A stretch of 20,942 nucleotides of DNA from CAZGQY01 sp964528035 (GCA_964528035.1 CAZGQY010000060.1:1-20942), one strand, 5' to 3'; numbered from the stretch's first letter, positions 6,631 through 15,242 are shown. Notes: a model not told the origin generated them from the sequence alone. Made by a program: numbers and translations.

Positions 6631-6765
6631 CAAACCCGCACCTAACAATGAAAAAGACAAACGTAACTGGCTCGCCCCTCTATCGGTAATCTGTTCCGGA
6701 AGACGCCGTAAATACATCCTTGTAGGCTTGAATGCGGCTTCCCTGCCGCCATACACTTTCTCCAC
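6631..6765 (-). pseudogene. Possible remnant of yjeT (DUF2065) small membrane protein
   Basis: In E. coli and relatives a gene for a DUF2065 membrane protein of about 60 residues sits directly after hflC. At that place the minus strand reads FKPTRMYLRRLPEQITDR then QLRLSFSLLGAGL. This resembles the second half of DUF2065 proteins, where a short basic helix is followed by D-R-x-LR and a glycine-rich hydrophobic segment. The expected N-terminal membrane segment (LALVLVLEGLLPF type) is not found in any frame. Position and partial similarity suggest a decayed gene, but the match is weak. Bases 6605-7036 hold no intact gene. Confidence 0.33.
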
Positions 6766-6960
6766 AGATCCCCATAGAGGGCTGTTTCAATTTGGGGGCA
6801 AGTAGTTACAGACAAACAAACATTTTTAGCTTAATTACCTAAAGAGTCGAATTGTTTATAAGCCACAATGACGGTTAACCGGGTAAATTAGCAAAGCAGC
6901 GAAGTAGCAAATTAAATCCTGAGAAAAGATACATAGACATAAATCTCCGTCACAGAAACG

Positions 6961-6998
6961 GAAAAACCCACAGTGACTGTCCAAAAGTCACCATGGGT
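6961..6998 (-). terminator. Intrinsic terminator after hflC
   Basis: On the minus strand a 13-bp stem (arms 6986-6998 and 6966-6978, two internal mismatches, 7-base loop) is followed directly by a run of five T residues and C. It lies about 40 bp after the hflC stop codon. It should end the mutL-hflC transcript and separate it from hisZ-purA. Confidence 0.85.
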
Positions 6999-7036
6999 AT
7001 ATCTATTTAACTTGATATAAATTTAAAACCAGTTGG

Positions 7037-7894
7037 CTATTTTTCTTTTCCAAAATATTTGAAAAAGTCAGAATCAGGCTCCAATACCAACATATCGCCA
7101 CCTTGTTTAAATACATTTTTATACGCATTTAAACTCCGGTAGAACGCGTAGAATTCGGTATCCTGCCCATAAGATTTTGCATATATATCAGTCGCAACTG
7201 CATCGCCCTGACCGCGTGTTACTTCCGCTTCCCTATAAGCTTCAGCAAGAATGACCTCTCGTTCCTTATCCGCTTCAGCACGTATACGTTCAGACGCTTC
7301 AGCACCCTGTGAACGAAATTCTTTCGCGATCCTTGACCGTTCAGCCTCCATGCGTCGATACACGGAATGGCTCACATCACTGGGCAAATCAACTCTTTTG
7401 ATTCGCACATCGATAATATCAATACCCCACTTCAAGGCCACATCACGTGTACCCTCGACCAATACATTACGCAGTCCAGCCCGATCTGCAGAAACAACCT
7501 GATTAATCGTTCTTTTACTAAACTCACTGCGCATTGCGTCCTTCATAATCTGATCCAGTCGCATATTGGCTTGAGTCGGATCCCCCGCCACGGTGGTATA
7601 AAATAACCCGACATCCTGAATTCGCCACTTTACAAATGAATCAACGATGACGTTTTTCTTCTCTGATGTTAGAAACCTTTCTGGTTTTGAATCCAGCACC
7701 AGAATACGCGCATCAAAAAGTTTGACGTTGTTATACACTGGAATTTTAAAGTGGATTCCAGGCTCATAGTCTGTTTTTACAATTTTACCAAATTGGAAAA
7801 GAATGGCTTTCTGAGTCTGATGCACCGTAAACACAACGGTGTAAATCAAGAACATTGATATACCGATAATCGAAAATAATCTATTCTGGGTCAT
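7037..7894 (-). CDS. hflC: HflC, regulator of the FtsH protease
   Basis: HflC is an SPFH/prohibitin-family protein anchored in the inner membrane by its N-terminus. With HflK it forms a large cage around the FtsH protease and limits its action. The 285 residues have one N-terminal membrane segment (about residues 6-24), then the SPFH domain opening QKAILFQFGKIVKTDYEPGI, the DSKPERFLTSEKKNVIVDSF block, WGIDIIDVRIKRVDLP, and the conserved helical stretch with RSRIAKEFRSQGAEASERI and REVILAEAYREAEVTRGQGD. The family is usually close to 290 residues. Its ATG overlaps the hflK stop codon (TGATG), and GGAGGGG lies six bases before it, so the two proteins are made in step. Confidence 0.96.
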   Translation of the reverse strand: MTQNRLFSIIGISMFLIYTVVFTVHQTQKAILFQFGKIVKTDYEPGIHFKIPVYNNVKLFDARILVLDSKPERFLTSEKKNVIVDSFVKWRIQDVGLFYTTVAGDPTQANMRLDQIMKDAMRSEFSKRTINQVVSADRAGLRNVLVEGTRDVALKWGIDIIDVRIKRVDLPSDVSHSVYRRMEAERSRIAKEFRSQGAEASERIRAEADKEREVILAEAYREAEVTRGQGDAVATDIYAKSYGQDTEFYAFYRSLNAYKNVFKQGGDMLVLEPDSDFFKYFGKEK

Positions 7895-9093
7895 CAGCGT
7901 CCCCTCCTATCACGACCACGGGTGGAAGTACGTGTATTTGTCACCGAAGACTTAGGCTTAGTGGATGATGTCACATACTCAGATGGTTTACGGGTTGACG
8001 ATACTTTACCAGGCTTTTTTGAGGAACCCAGTTTATCTAAAGGCAGGTACAACAAGTTATTACTACTCTCAACATCGACCACTACTGTTTCAGAATCCTG
8101 CAACACTTTTTCGATCGCTTCAAGATAAAGTCGTTTTCTTGTTATTTCAGGTGCTTTGGAATACTCCACCAACAATTGATCAAAGCGACTGGCGTCACCC
8201 TTTGCTTCAGAAATAACCTTTGCCTTATATGCCTGAGCTGCCTGCACTCTGCGAGCCGCAGCACCGCGAGCCTGAGGAATTACTTCTTTCATATAAGCTT
8301 GCGCTTCACGAATAAATCGTTGTTTATCTTCTCGTGCCTTAATAGCGTCTTCGAACGCAGCCTGTACTTCTTCCGGAGGCTGGGCATCCTGCAAGTTCAC
8401 ACTGGTAACCAAAATGCCTGCTTCGTAGGTATCCATTATATCCTGAATTTCTTTTTTAATTCTGGCAACAATTTCACTACGACCTTCAAGCAAAACAAAA
8501 TCGATCTTGCTTTGACCTATGACCCCACGTTCGGCACTTTCAGTGACCTGTTTTAACGTTGCGGACGGCTCGAATACGTTAAATAGAAAATTTTTCGCAT
8601 CTTTGACCTGGTATTGTATTGCCAGCCTGGCATCAACGATATTTTCATCTTCGGTTAGCATAAGTGCTTCACGAGGCACCGACCCCAAAGACGACTGTTG
8701 ACGTCCACCTGAACGATAACCCACCTCCAAAAACCGCTCTTTCTTTACGTTGACTTTAGTTACCGTTTCAATGGGTACCGGCAAATGCCAATGCAGTCCT
8801 GGCTGGGTCGTTTCAGTATACGCACCAAAGCGGGTAATTACTCCTCGCAGACCTGCATCAATTTTATACAACCCTGTTGCGCACCAAAGTAACAGCGCAA
8901 TAACGAGAACAACACCCATACCAGCAAAAGACTGACCCGGTTGACCGGATTGACCGTCAGAGCCTCCTCCAAATATGCCGCCGAGTTTATCTTGCATAGA
9001 CCGAATCACTTGATCAAGATCCGGTGGACCTTTGTCTTGGTCACGACCACTCCACGGGTCTTTATTGTCACCTCCCGGTTCATTCCAGGCCAT
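7894..9093 (-). CDS. hflK: HflK, regulator of the FtsH protease
   Basis: HflK is the larger partner of HflC in the membrane complex that controls FtsH. The ATG at 9093 gives 399 residues beginning MAWNEPGGDNKDPW, as in E. coli, with GAGGA just upstream; an in-frame ATG at 9108 adds five untypical residues. The order is a Gly/Asp-rich cytoplasmic N-terminus (1-60), one membrane segment (about 61-82), an SPFH domain starting LRGVITRFGAYTET, the LTEDENIVDARLAIQY block, and coiled-coil repeats rich in Ala, Arg and Glu (REAQAYMKEVIPQARG). It ends in a Ser/Thr/Lys-rich tail finishing GRDRRGR. A gap of 382 bp separates it from hflX. Confidence 0.96.
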   Translation of the reverse strand: MAWNEPGGDNKDPWSGRDQDKGPPDLDQVIRSMQDKLGGIFGGGSDGQSGQPGQSFAGMGVVLVIALLLWCATGLYKIDAGLRGVITRFGAYTETTQPGLHWHLPVPIETVTKVNVKKERFLEVGYRSGGRQQSSLGSVPREALMLTEDENIVDARLAIQYQVKDAKNFLFNVFEPSATLKQVTESAERGVIGQSKIDFVLLEGRSEIVARIKKEIQDIMDTYEAGILVTSVNLQDAQPPEEVQAAFEDAIKAREDKQRFIREAQAYMKEVIPQARGAAARRVQAAQAYKAKVISEAKGDASRFDQLLVEYSKAPEITRKRLYLEAIEKVLQDSETVVVDVESSNNLLYLPLDKLGSSKKPGKVSSTRKPSEYVTSSTKPKSSVTNTRTSTRGRDRRGR

Positions 9094-9475
9094 AAATCCT
9101 CGCTCCAATTTGTTAAAGTTAATATAAAATCAGTTTCTGACGAATCAGATCATTTAGGGCTTATCCTAAAAATCCGTACAGATGTACAAATCCCGTTAAA
9201 AAACACCGATTCCGGTTAGACAAAATCAATAGATCGAATTATTACCGCAATTCGCTGTCCACTGTTCCCTACAACCGGCGCTATTATAAAGGATTAATTC
9301 GATCAATACTGAAAATTTTATAAGAATATCATGTAGGCTCTGGTTTTCAAGAATAAAAACCACTTTTTTAAATACTTCGCAGGCTGTTAATACTCTTAAA
9401 CAAGAACCTATATGGTATGACGATCGCAGCAATGAAATCAATGCGGCAAAATGTCGCAACCTCGATTCAATGACA
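9094..9475. other. 382-bp gap between hflX and hflK
   Basis: No gene is supported here. On the minus strand a TATAAT sequence (9288 to 9283) could be a -10 for hflKC, but no good -35 lies upstream. The gap is long compared with the tight hflX-hflK spacing seen in E. coli. Confidence 0.35.
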
Positions 9476-10756
9476 TCAAGCGGTTAATGGCTTGAGTTTT
9501 TCCAAAATTCTGACATCTTTTAGCAAGCCTAAATCCTTTTTTCGAATTTCCACTGCCATCTGCCAGCCTCCGACATCGATCTGAGAATCTTCTATTACAC
9601 GCGCATATGCGAATACTTTTGCCCTAACCTTACCCTGCTGTGGAGTTAAGTACAGGTACCGCTGCACTATTTCATCGTCGAAAAATGCACATAGAGCAGT
9701 CTGCAAATCTGCAAGCCCTTCTCTTTTCAAAGCCGACACCCAAATTCGATTCCGAGCATTCTTTAATCTGTTTTCCGATGTTGACAAATCCCGACCGCTT
9801 AAATCCGCCTTATTGTATACCAGTAATTGTGGTATCTGATCCGCACCAATGTCTTTTAGCACCTGATTTACATGCGAAATATTGGTCTCTTTTTCTTCGC
9901 TGCTGTCATCAACAACATGAAGCAATAACTGTGCATGGCCGATTTCCTGTAAGGTCGATCGAAACGCGGCAACCAGTTCATGCGGTAAATGTCGAATAAA
10001 TCCTACCGTGTCAGCAAGAATAACCGGGGATCCAGTTGATACTTCAAAACGCCTTAAGGTCGCATCCAAGGTTGCAAACAATTTGTTTGCTGCGTAGGCT
10101 TGTGCTCCGGTCAATGCATTGAATAATGTTGATTTTCCGGCATTGGTATATCCCACCAAACCGATAATTGGAATATCTGCCTTCATGCGGGATTGGCGGT
10201 TTTGACTGCGTTGCTGGTCAACTTTCTCCAAACGCCTGCGTATTTGCCGCATTCGGATACCGATCAATCGGCGATCAGTTTCTAATTGTGTCTCGCCCGG
10301 ACCACGCAATCCTATGCCACCTTTTTGCCGTTCCAGATGTGTCCAGCCTCGAATAAGGCGAGTGGAAAGATGCTGTAGCTGAGCCAATTCAACCTGCAAT
10401 TTTCCCTCAAATGATTTAGCTCGCTGAGCGAATATATCAAGAATCAGTCCATTCCGATCAACCACACGAACTCCGAGCGCTTGTTCAAGATTGCGCTCCT
10501 GTCCGGGACTTAAGGCATGATTGACAAGAACAAGATCCGCAGAAAACTCTCTTATCGATTCCTGAATTTCGGCCAGTTTACCTTTACCAACAAAACTACG
10601 CGGATCCGGTATTCGCCGACTACTCGTCAGACAGCTGACCGGCGTCACACCGGCCGAAACAGCTAATTCGTACAGTTCCTGAACATCATCCTTGTTACTG
10701 AAAGCAGACAAGTGAAAAAGAACCGCCGTTTCACCCGTAGACGGTCGTTCAAACAA
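9476..10756 (-). CDS. hflX: GTPase HflX, ribosome rescue factor
   Basis: HflX is a TRAFAC-class GTPase that binds the 50S subunit and splits stalled ribosomes, for instance after heat shock. The 426 residues match the family length. The N-terminal HflX domain includes SSRRIPDPRSFVGKGKLAEI and the conserved VNHALSPGQERNLEQ, and ends RLIRGWTHLERQKGGIGLRG and GPGETQLETDRR, which lead into a helical linker. The G domain follows, with G1 GYTNAGKST (202-210), G3 DTVGF (249-253), G4 NKAD (315-318) and an SALKREG G5 segment. The start MFERPSTGET is typical. It follows hfq by 76 bp, the same neighbour as in E. coli. Confidence 0.96.
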   Translation of the reverse strand: MFERPSTGETAVLFHLSAFSNKDDVQELYELAVSAGVTPVSCLTSSRRIPDPRSFVGKGKLAEIQESIREFSADLVLVNHALSPGQERNLEQALGVRVVDRNGLILDIFAQRAKSFEGKLQVELAQLQHLSTRLIRGWTHLERQKGGIGLRGPGETQLETDRRLIGIRMRQIRRRLEKVDQQRSQNRQSRMKADIPIIGLVGYTNAGKSTLFNALTGAQAYAANKLFATLDATLRRFEVSTGSPVILADTVGFIRHLPHELVAAFRSTLQEIGHAQLLLHVVDDSSEEKETNISHVNQVLKDIGADQIPQLLVYNKADLSGRDLSTSENRLKNARNRIWVSALKREGLADLQTALCAFFDDEIVQRYLYLTPQQGKVRAKVFAYARVIEDSQIDVGGWQMAVEIRKKDLGLLKDVRILEKLKPLTA

Positions 10757-10832
10757 TGATCGCCCCGCATACCAAAACGTTAAAGTTGAAACTAAAACCC
10801 AGGTACTTCAAATCGTAGCTACATTCTAACAA

Positions 10833-11075
10833 TTATTCGGGATCAACCATCTCATCGGCACGTTGAACCCGTATCTGACGGGCGGGTACGATGGTCGAAA
10901 TAGCATGCTTATACACCATTTGACTGATTGAATTTTTCAGCATCACCACGTATTGATCGAACGAGTCTATCTTACCTTGTAATTTTATTCCATTTACTAA
11001 ATAAATGGATACCTGCACATGCTCTTTTCGAAGCGCATTTAAAAACGGATCCTGAAGATTTTGCCCCTTTGACAT
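10833..11075 (-). CDS. hfq: RNA chaperone Hfq
   Basis: Hfq forms a hexameric Sm-like ring that pairs small regulatory RNAs with mRNAs. The ATG at 11075 gives 80 residues, MSKGQNLQDPFLNALRKEHV onward, with an ideal ribosome binding site (AAAGGAGGA) seven bases before it. The frame is open to 11168 but that extension is not family-like. Sm1 covers VQVSIYLVNGIKLQGKIDSF, with FDQYVVMLKN closing it. Sm2 is YKHAISTIVPAR, and the preceding SISQMV differs only slightly from the usual NTVSQM(V/I). The C-terminal tail is short (about 14 residues). A gap of 228 bp separates it from miaA, where a separate hfq promoter is likely. Confidence 0.97.
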   Translation of the reverse strand: MSKGQNLQDPFLNALRKEHVQVSIYLVNGIKLQGKIDSFDQYVVMLKNSISQMVYKHAISTIVPARQIRVQRADEMVDPE

Positions 11076-11148
11076 CCGACATCCTCCTTTTATTGTTATT
11101 CCAGTCACATTATTCGGCAGACCGTCCACCCCCAACCGTGGATTCATG

Positions 11149-11157
11149 AGTATACCA
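11149..11157 (-). promoter_or_regulatory. Candidate extended -10 promoter of hfq
   Basis: On the minus strand TGGTATACT (11157 to 11149) is a TGn-type extended -10. It lies about 75 bases before the hfq start codon, in the miaA-hfq gap. No strong -35 is visible. In E. coli hfq also has promoters upstream within miaA. Confidence 0.4.
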
Positions 11158-11303
11158 CATAAAGACAAATGTATTCGCTTATACAGCGAAACTGTTTGGG
11201 TAAAAACCCAATTAATAATAGACGCTAAAAGCAGACCGTTTCTACTTTCTCCAGCCTATATGGCTCTTATCATCCCTGACTCGAGTTGTTACTGTAGAGT
11301 CCC

Positions 11304-12254
11304 TTACATCAACAAAGGTTCCACGTCTTTTAAAATTTTCTCGAAAATACCGGATTTACCATAGTCGTAACGAAAATTCGCGGGTTCTTTCCTTAGCCAT
11401 GTGAGCTGTCTTTTTGCCAGTTGACGGGTCGCCACAATCGATTTTTTAACCATATCCTGTCGATCATATTCCCGATTCAAGTAACCCCATACCTGACGGT
11501 AACCAACAGCACGAACCGATGGATGCCTGTCGGTCAGATCGCCTCGATTAAACATCCCCTCAACTTCTTCAACCAAGCCTTTTTCTATCATTCCAGTGAA
11601 TCGGTCAGCAATTCGTCTATGTAATTGCAAACGGTCACCGGACTCGACCACCAGCTTAATCGCATTCGGCAACGATGATTGTTGTTTGTCTGCATTGAGC
11701 AACTCCGTTAAAGATTTGCCTGTCACTCGAAAAACCTCTAACGCGCGCTGAATCCTTTGTGGATCATTCGGATGAATACGAGCCGCTGAATGTGGATCAA
11801 ATTCCGCGAGTTGATCATGCATTTTTGACCATCCCAACAATCGAGCTTCTTCGTCAATTTGATTGCGAATTTTCTGATCAGCACTGGGTAAAACGGCTAA
11901 TCCGTGCAGCAATGCTTTAAAGTAGAGCATTGTTCCACCGACTAGAAGGGGAATTTTTCCTCTTTTACGAATTAACCGTACCAAATCGAGTGCATGAGTT
12001 TTAAACTGACCTGTGGAATAAGACTCGGAGGGATCCAGAATATCTATTAAATGATGCGGAATACCTTGCATCTGATCGATATCAGGCTTAGCTGTGCCAA
12101 TATTCATTCCACGATAAACCATCACCGAATCAACGCTTATTATTTCGCATCCCAGGCGGTCGGCCAGAGCAATCGCCAAATCAGACTTTCCTGTTGCGGT
12201 TGGCCCCATAAGGCATAGGACCGAAGAGTGGGGATTGGTGGTTTTACTGCCCAC
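11304..12254 (-). CDS. miaA: tRNA dimethylallyltransferase
   Basis: MiaA transfers a dimethylallyl group from DMAPP to the N6 of adenosine 37 in tRNAs that read codons starting with U, the first step towards ms2i6A. The 316 residues include the P-loop GPTATGKS (17-24), then ISVDSVMVYRGMNIGTAKPD, HHLIDILDPSESYS, LVGGTMLYFKALLHGLA and the DPQRIQRALEVFRVTGKS segment. The end reads RAVGYRQVWGYL followed by ATRQLAKRQLTWLRKE. The likely start is a GTG at 12254, which overlaps the mutL 3' end by 11 bases and gives the usual short lead into the P-loop. This overlap suggests translation coupled to mutL. Confidence 0.96.
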   Translation of the reverse strand: MGSKTTNPHSSVLCLMGPTATGKSDLAIALADRLGCEIISVDSVMVYRGMNIGTAKPDIDQMQGIPHHLIDILDPSESYSTGQFKTHALDLVRLIRKRGKIPLLVGGTMLYFKALLHGLAVLPSADQKIRNQIDEEARLLGWSKMHDQLAEFDPHSAARIHPNDPQRIQRALEVFRVTGKSLTELLNADKQQSSLPNAIKLVVESGDRLQLHRRIADRFTGMIEKGLVEEVEGMFNRGDLTDRHPSVRAVGYRQVWGYLNREYDRQDMVKKSIVATRQLAKRQLTWLRKEPANFRYDYGKSGIFEKILKDVEPLLM

Positions 12255-14028
12255 GAAGAAAAAACTTGTCCAACTCTTTTTTATTCAATTCGACCCAGGT
12301 TGGTCTGCCATGGTTACACTGCCCGCTTCGTTCGGTTGCCTCCATTTCCCGAAGCAGAGCATTCATTTCATCGCGGGTTAAGCGGCGATTGGCTCGAACA
12401 GATCCGTGACAAGCCATAGACGACAGGATTTCATTTGATTTATCCTCCACTAGCGTACTTTCACCCAGCGAACCAATATCCGCCAGAAGATCGCGAACCA
12501 GAGTCTCTGCATCCACATTAACCAACTGTGCCGGTAGCGACCGGATTACTAATGTTTGGATTCCCGAACGCTCAACTTCCAAACCATAGCTACGAATTCG
12601 ATCCTGTTCAGATTCGACCAATTCGGCTTCAGACTGACTAACACTGATCCTGATTGGCAACAATAATGGCTGTTCCACTATTTTATTTTCCGAAAACTCT
12701 CGCTTCAAACGTTCATAGGTCACCCGTTCATGCGCCGCATGAGCATCGACCAAAATCATGCCGTTTTTGGATTCTGACAAGATATAGATATCGTGCAGGT
12801 GGGCGATTGCATAACCCAATGGGGGGATTTCGCCTGGCGTCGTTACTGGAACCTGACTGCTTGGCGTAGTCTCAGACCGACCCACCAACGCTGCATAGTT
12901 TTCTATTTCTTCATTAACCTGCATTGGTAATGAAGATTGCTTCATTATATGAGTCGCCGCAATCGCGGGTATTTCATCCGCAAGCTGCACCTGCTGCGAA
13001 GAGTCCGCTATAACAGGCTGATCACCTGGACGCACCGCCGCCAGGCTACGATGGATAGCGCGAAACAAAAAATCGTGAATCAATCGAGTATCCCTGAATC
13101 TGACTTCCATTTTCGCAGGGTGGGCATTCACATCCACCTGACTGGGGTCCATTTCGAGATACAAAACAAAAACAGGATGCCGACCGGAAAACAATACATC
13201 TTTATAGGCCTGCCTCACTGCGTGGCTGATCAATTTGTCGCGTATCAAGCGACCGTTCACATAAAAATATTGCATGTCGTTCTGACTTCGGGAAAAAGTC
13301 GGCAATGCTAACCAACCATGCAAATGCAATTGGGACGCTTCAAAATCAACAGCCAGAGCGTTGTTAAGAAAACCCGACCCACAGATCTCGCTGATCCGTC
13401 CTTCCTGGTTCACTGGAGACTCAGCAGGTTTCAGGTTCAATACAGACTTGCGGTTATGATTAAGCGAAAAACCCACATCAAAACGAGCCAGAGCCAAACG
13501 TTTTACGACGCTTTCCATATGTAGAAATTCGGTTTTTTCTGTTCGAAGAAATTTCCGCCGCGCCGGAATATTGTAGAATAAATCCTGAACTTCAATGACA
13601 GTACCACCAGGCAGGGAATCGGGCGAAGGGCTAAAATCAGATTCACTGCCGTCTGCTTTTACACTCCAGGCACATTCACTCTCTTCGAACCGAGAAGTCA
13701 GCTTCAGTTTTGCAACCGCGCTGATACTAGGCAAGGCTTCGCCCCGAAACCCCATGCTTTTGGTGGTTTCCAGGTCATGCATAGACTCAATTTTACTGGT
13801 TGCATGTCGGCAGAGAGCCAGACCAAGATCATCCTTGTGTATCCCCCAGCCATCATCACGAACTCTAATCAGGCGCACTCCGCCCTGATCGACATCGATG
13901 GAAATATTGCTGGAACCCGCATCAAGACTATTTTCAATCAATTCCTTGATTATGGATGCAGGTCGCTCGATGACTTCACCCGCAGCAATCTGATTGACCA
14001 ACTGCGGTGGTAGTTTTTTAATATTCAT
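12244..14028 (-). CDS. mutL: DNA mismatch repair protein MutL
   Basis: MutL links mismatch recognition by MutS to strand cleavage. The 594 residues open with the GHKL ATPase domain: AAGEVIERPASIIKEL, then ENSLDAG (32-38), DDGWGI, ATSKIESMHDLE, GFRGEALPSISAVAKL and, later, DVNAHPAKMEVRF. After a variable linker the C-terminal dimerisation domain carries the metal-binding endonuclease motif in the form DAHAAHERVTYE (428-439), plus ACHGSVRAN (Cys540) and CNHGRP (Cys571, His573). This is the nicking type of MutL found where MutH is absent, unlike the E. coli protein. The motif has Ala at the usual Gln or Met position. The gene has its own promoter because a plus-strand gene separates it from amiB. 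Confidence 0.97.
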   Translation of the reverse strand: MNIKKLPPQLVNQIAAGEVIERPASIIKELIENSLDAGSSNISIDVDQGGVRLIRVRDDGWGIHKDDLGLALCRHATSKIESMHDLETTKSMGFRGEALPSISAVAKLKLTSRFEESECAWSVKADGSESDFSPSPDSLPGGTVIEVQDLFYNIPARRKFLRTEKTEFLHMESVVKRLALARFDVGFSLNHNRKSVLNLKPAESPVNQEGRISEICGSGFLNNALAVDFEASQLHLHGWLALPTFSRSQNDMQYFYVNGRLIRDKLISHAVRQAYKDVLFSGRHPVFVLYLEMDPSQVDVNAHPAKMEVRFRDTRLIHDFLFRAIHRSLAAVRPGDQPVIADSSQQVQLADEIPAIAATHIMKQSSLPMQVNEEIENYAALVGRSETTPSSQVPVTTPGEIPPLGYAIAHLHDIYILSESKNGMILVDAHAAHERVTYERLKREFSENKIVEQPLLLPIRISVSQSEAELVESEQDRIRSYGLEVERSGIQTLVIRSLPAQLVNVDAETLVRDLLADIGSLGESTLVEDKSNEILSSMACHGSVRANRRLTRDEMNALLREMEATERSGQCNHGRPTWVELNKKELDKFFLRGQ

Positions 14029-14054
14029 CAGACAGGTAAATTCTATTCTGATAC

Positions 14055-14100
14055 TGCGACCATGGTCGCAAATGACTGAGCCAAATTATACCAGTATCAG
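14055..14100 (-). promoter_or_regulatory. mutL promoter with 16-bp palindrome
   Basis: On the minus strand an extended -10, TGGTATAAT (14093 to 14085), lies about 57 bases before the mutL start codon; no strong -35 is seen. A perfect palindrome, TGCGACCATGGTCGCA (14055-14070), lies just downstream of the expected start point. An outer 9-bp inverted repeat, CTGATACTG (14048-14056) and CAGTATCAG (14092-14100), encloses it and overlaps the -10. This could be an operator or a 5' leader hairpin. Confidence 0.55.
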
Positions 14101-14520
14101 ATCGCTATGAACCACGTAAAACATCCGAACGCCAGGGAAAGTCATAAAAAGACGCCTTACGACGGAAACAGGCATTTCATCTGATTTTTCTAAATAAACT
14201 TTTCGGACAATCCCATTAATACTCACACAAACCCTTTCCAATCGAAAAAGCTTTTTCGTTAACTTACTCGCCTCCACCCTTACTTCATAGGTATCCCTAT
14301 CTGTAACTAATGCATTGTTAAACGTGCACAATTCACATTATTTGGATAGCAAACTACCGGGCATTTCGTTCAGGTTCGTGGAAAAATATAACCATAACTA
14401 AACGGAACTGACAGAAATACCAGGAGATGTGCTGGTGACACCAATGTTTTATGACTAACAAATCGTCGCTTATTACTTTTAACCAAACGAATCGTTCAAA
14501 ACCACACAAGGAACAGTACT
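14101..14520. other. Intergenic region between divergent mutL and PEP-CTERM gene
   Basis: No gene is supported. An 81-codon minus-strand frame (14086-14331) would need a TTG start and overlaps the mutL promoter, so I do not call it. The plus-strand gene at 14521 has AAGGA at 14508-14512 as its ribosome binding site. Its promoter is not clear. Confidence 0.4.
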
Positions 14521-15156
14521 ATGAAAAATTTTCTTGCTTCTATCGCCTTTGTCCTTATTGCGTTTAACGCTGATCCTGCCGCCGCAATAAACATTGCCGG
14601 AATCAACTTTGACGAAAACGCATTTGCCGATGAGTTAGTTTCTTACACAGGCTCTTTCAACACATGGAGTGGTCAACTTGAAGAAGCTTTAACAGATAAA
14701 AATGCGGCTTCCTTCGCCTATTCGTGGTCTCCTGGCTCTTTTGTGCAACTCCAGTTTACGGATAACAAGGTCGTCAATGGTGACGGTGATGATTTGGCAC
14801 TGTTCGAGTTGAATGTTCCCGACTCATTTGCTATCTATTTAACACCAGACGGAAAAAGCATCACTGGAAAAACTGTCTACACCGGACTCAAAATCGACGG
14901 ACGCTCACTCAATATAGCGACCTTTGACTTATCGGATTTCGGACTAAACCCGGGAGAGATGATTACCGAGCTCTATATCTCCACAGAACTAAACACGCTG
15001 ACTACCGCACCTTCCTTATCTTTGGTCGGTGCAATAAATTCTTCGTCTATTCCTGAGCCTGAAATGCCCAGTTTATTCGGACTATTATTGCTTATATTAG
15101 TATTTTCTCATCACCGTAAACAGAATAAACTTTACCAAGCGCTACAGAATCATTAA
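14521..15156 (+). CDS. PEP-CTERM-type exported protein
   Basis: This 211-residue protein is predicted to be exported, and its specific function is not recognised. A signal peptide covers about residues 1-22 (MKNFLASIAFVLIAFN followed by ADPAAA). The middle is a beta-rich, acidic domain with many Asp, Asn and Ser residues (for example GDGDDLALFELNVPD), typical of surface-exposed PEP-CTERM proteins. The C-terminus carries the sorting signal: PEP at 178-180, a hydrophobic segment FGLLLLILVF (186-195) and a basic end HHRKQNK. In this family an exosortase recognises that tail and processes the protein at the membrane; no exosortase gene is in the window. The gene runs on the plus strand between amiB and mutL, which are adjacent in E. 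coli, and a 162-bp foldback follows it by 86 bp. Confidence 0.75.
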   Translation: MKNFLASIAFVLIAFNADPAAAINIAGINFDENAFADELVSYTGSFNTWSGQLEEALTDKNAASFAYSWSPGSFVQLQFTDNKVVNGDGDDLALFELNVPDSFAIYLTPDGKSITGKTVYTGLKIDGRSLNIATFDLSDFGLNPGEMITELYISTELNTLTTAPSLSLVGAINSSSIPEPEMPSLFGLLLLILVFSHHRKQNKLYQALQNH

Positions 15157-15242
15157 TAGTTAACCACCATAGTGAAATAAATATTATAAATTATACGAGC
15201 CTGTCGGAGACGGTATTATTGATATTCGACAGCCAATCGATA

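Noticed and set aside
6872..6881. Palindrome CGGTTAACCG upstream of hisZ as an operator
   Set aside because: Ten bases is short enough for chance and no convincing promoter surrounds it.
11196..11211. Hairpin TTGGGT-AAAA-ACCCAA between miaA and hfq as a miaA terminator
   Set aside because: The stem is only 6 bp and no U run follows on the minus strand.
14086..14331. 81-codon minus-strand frame upstream of mutL
   Set aside because: It needs a TTG start without a ribosome binding site, overlaps the mutL promoter and matches nothing known.
6619..14371. Shared 14-mer GGGCATTTCGTTCA upstream of hisZ and upstream of the PEP-CTERM gene
   Set aside because: A match of this length is expected about once by chance in a window this size and the flanks do not align.
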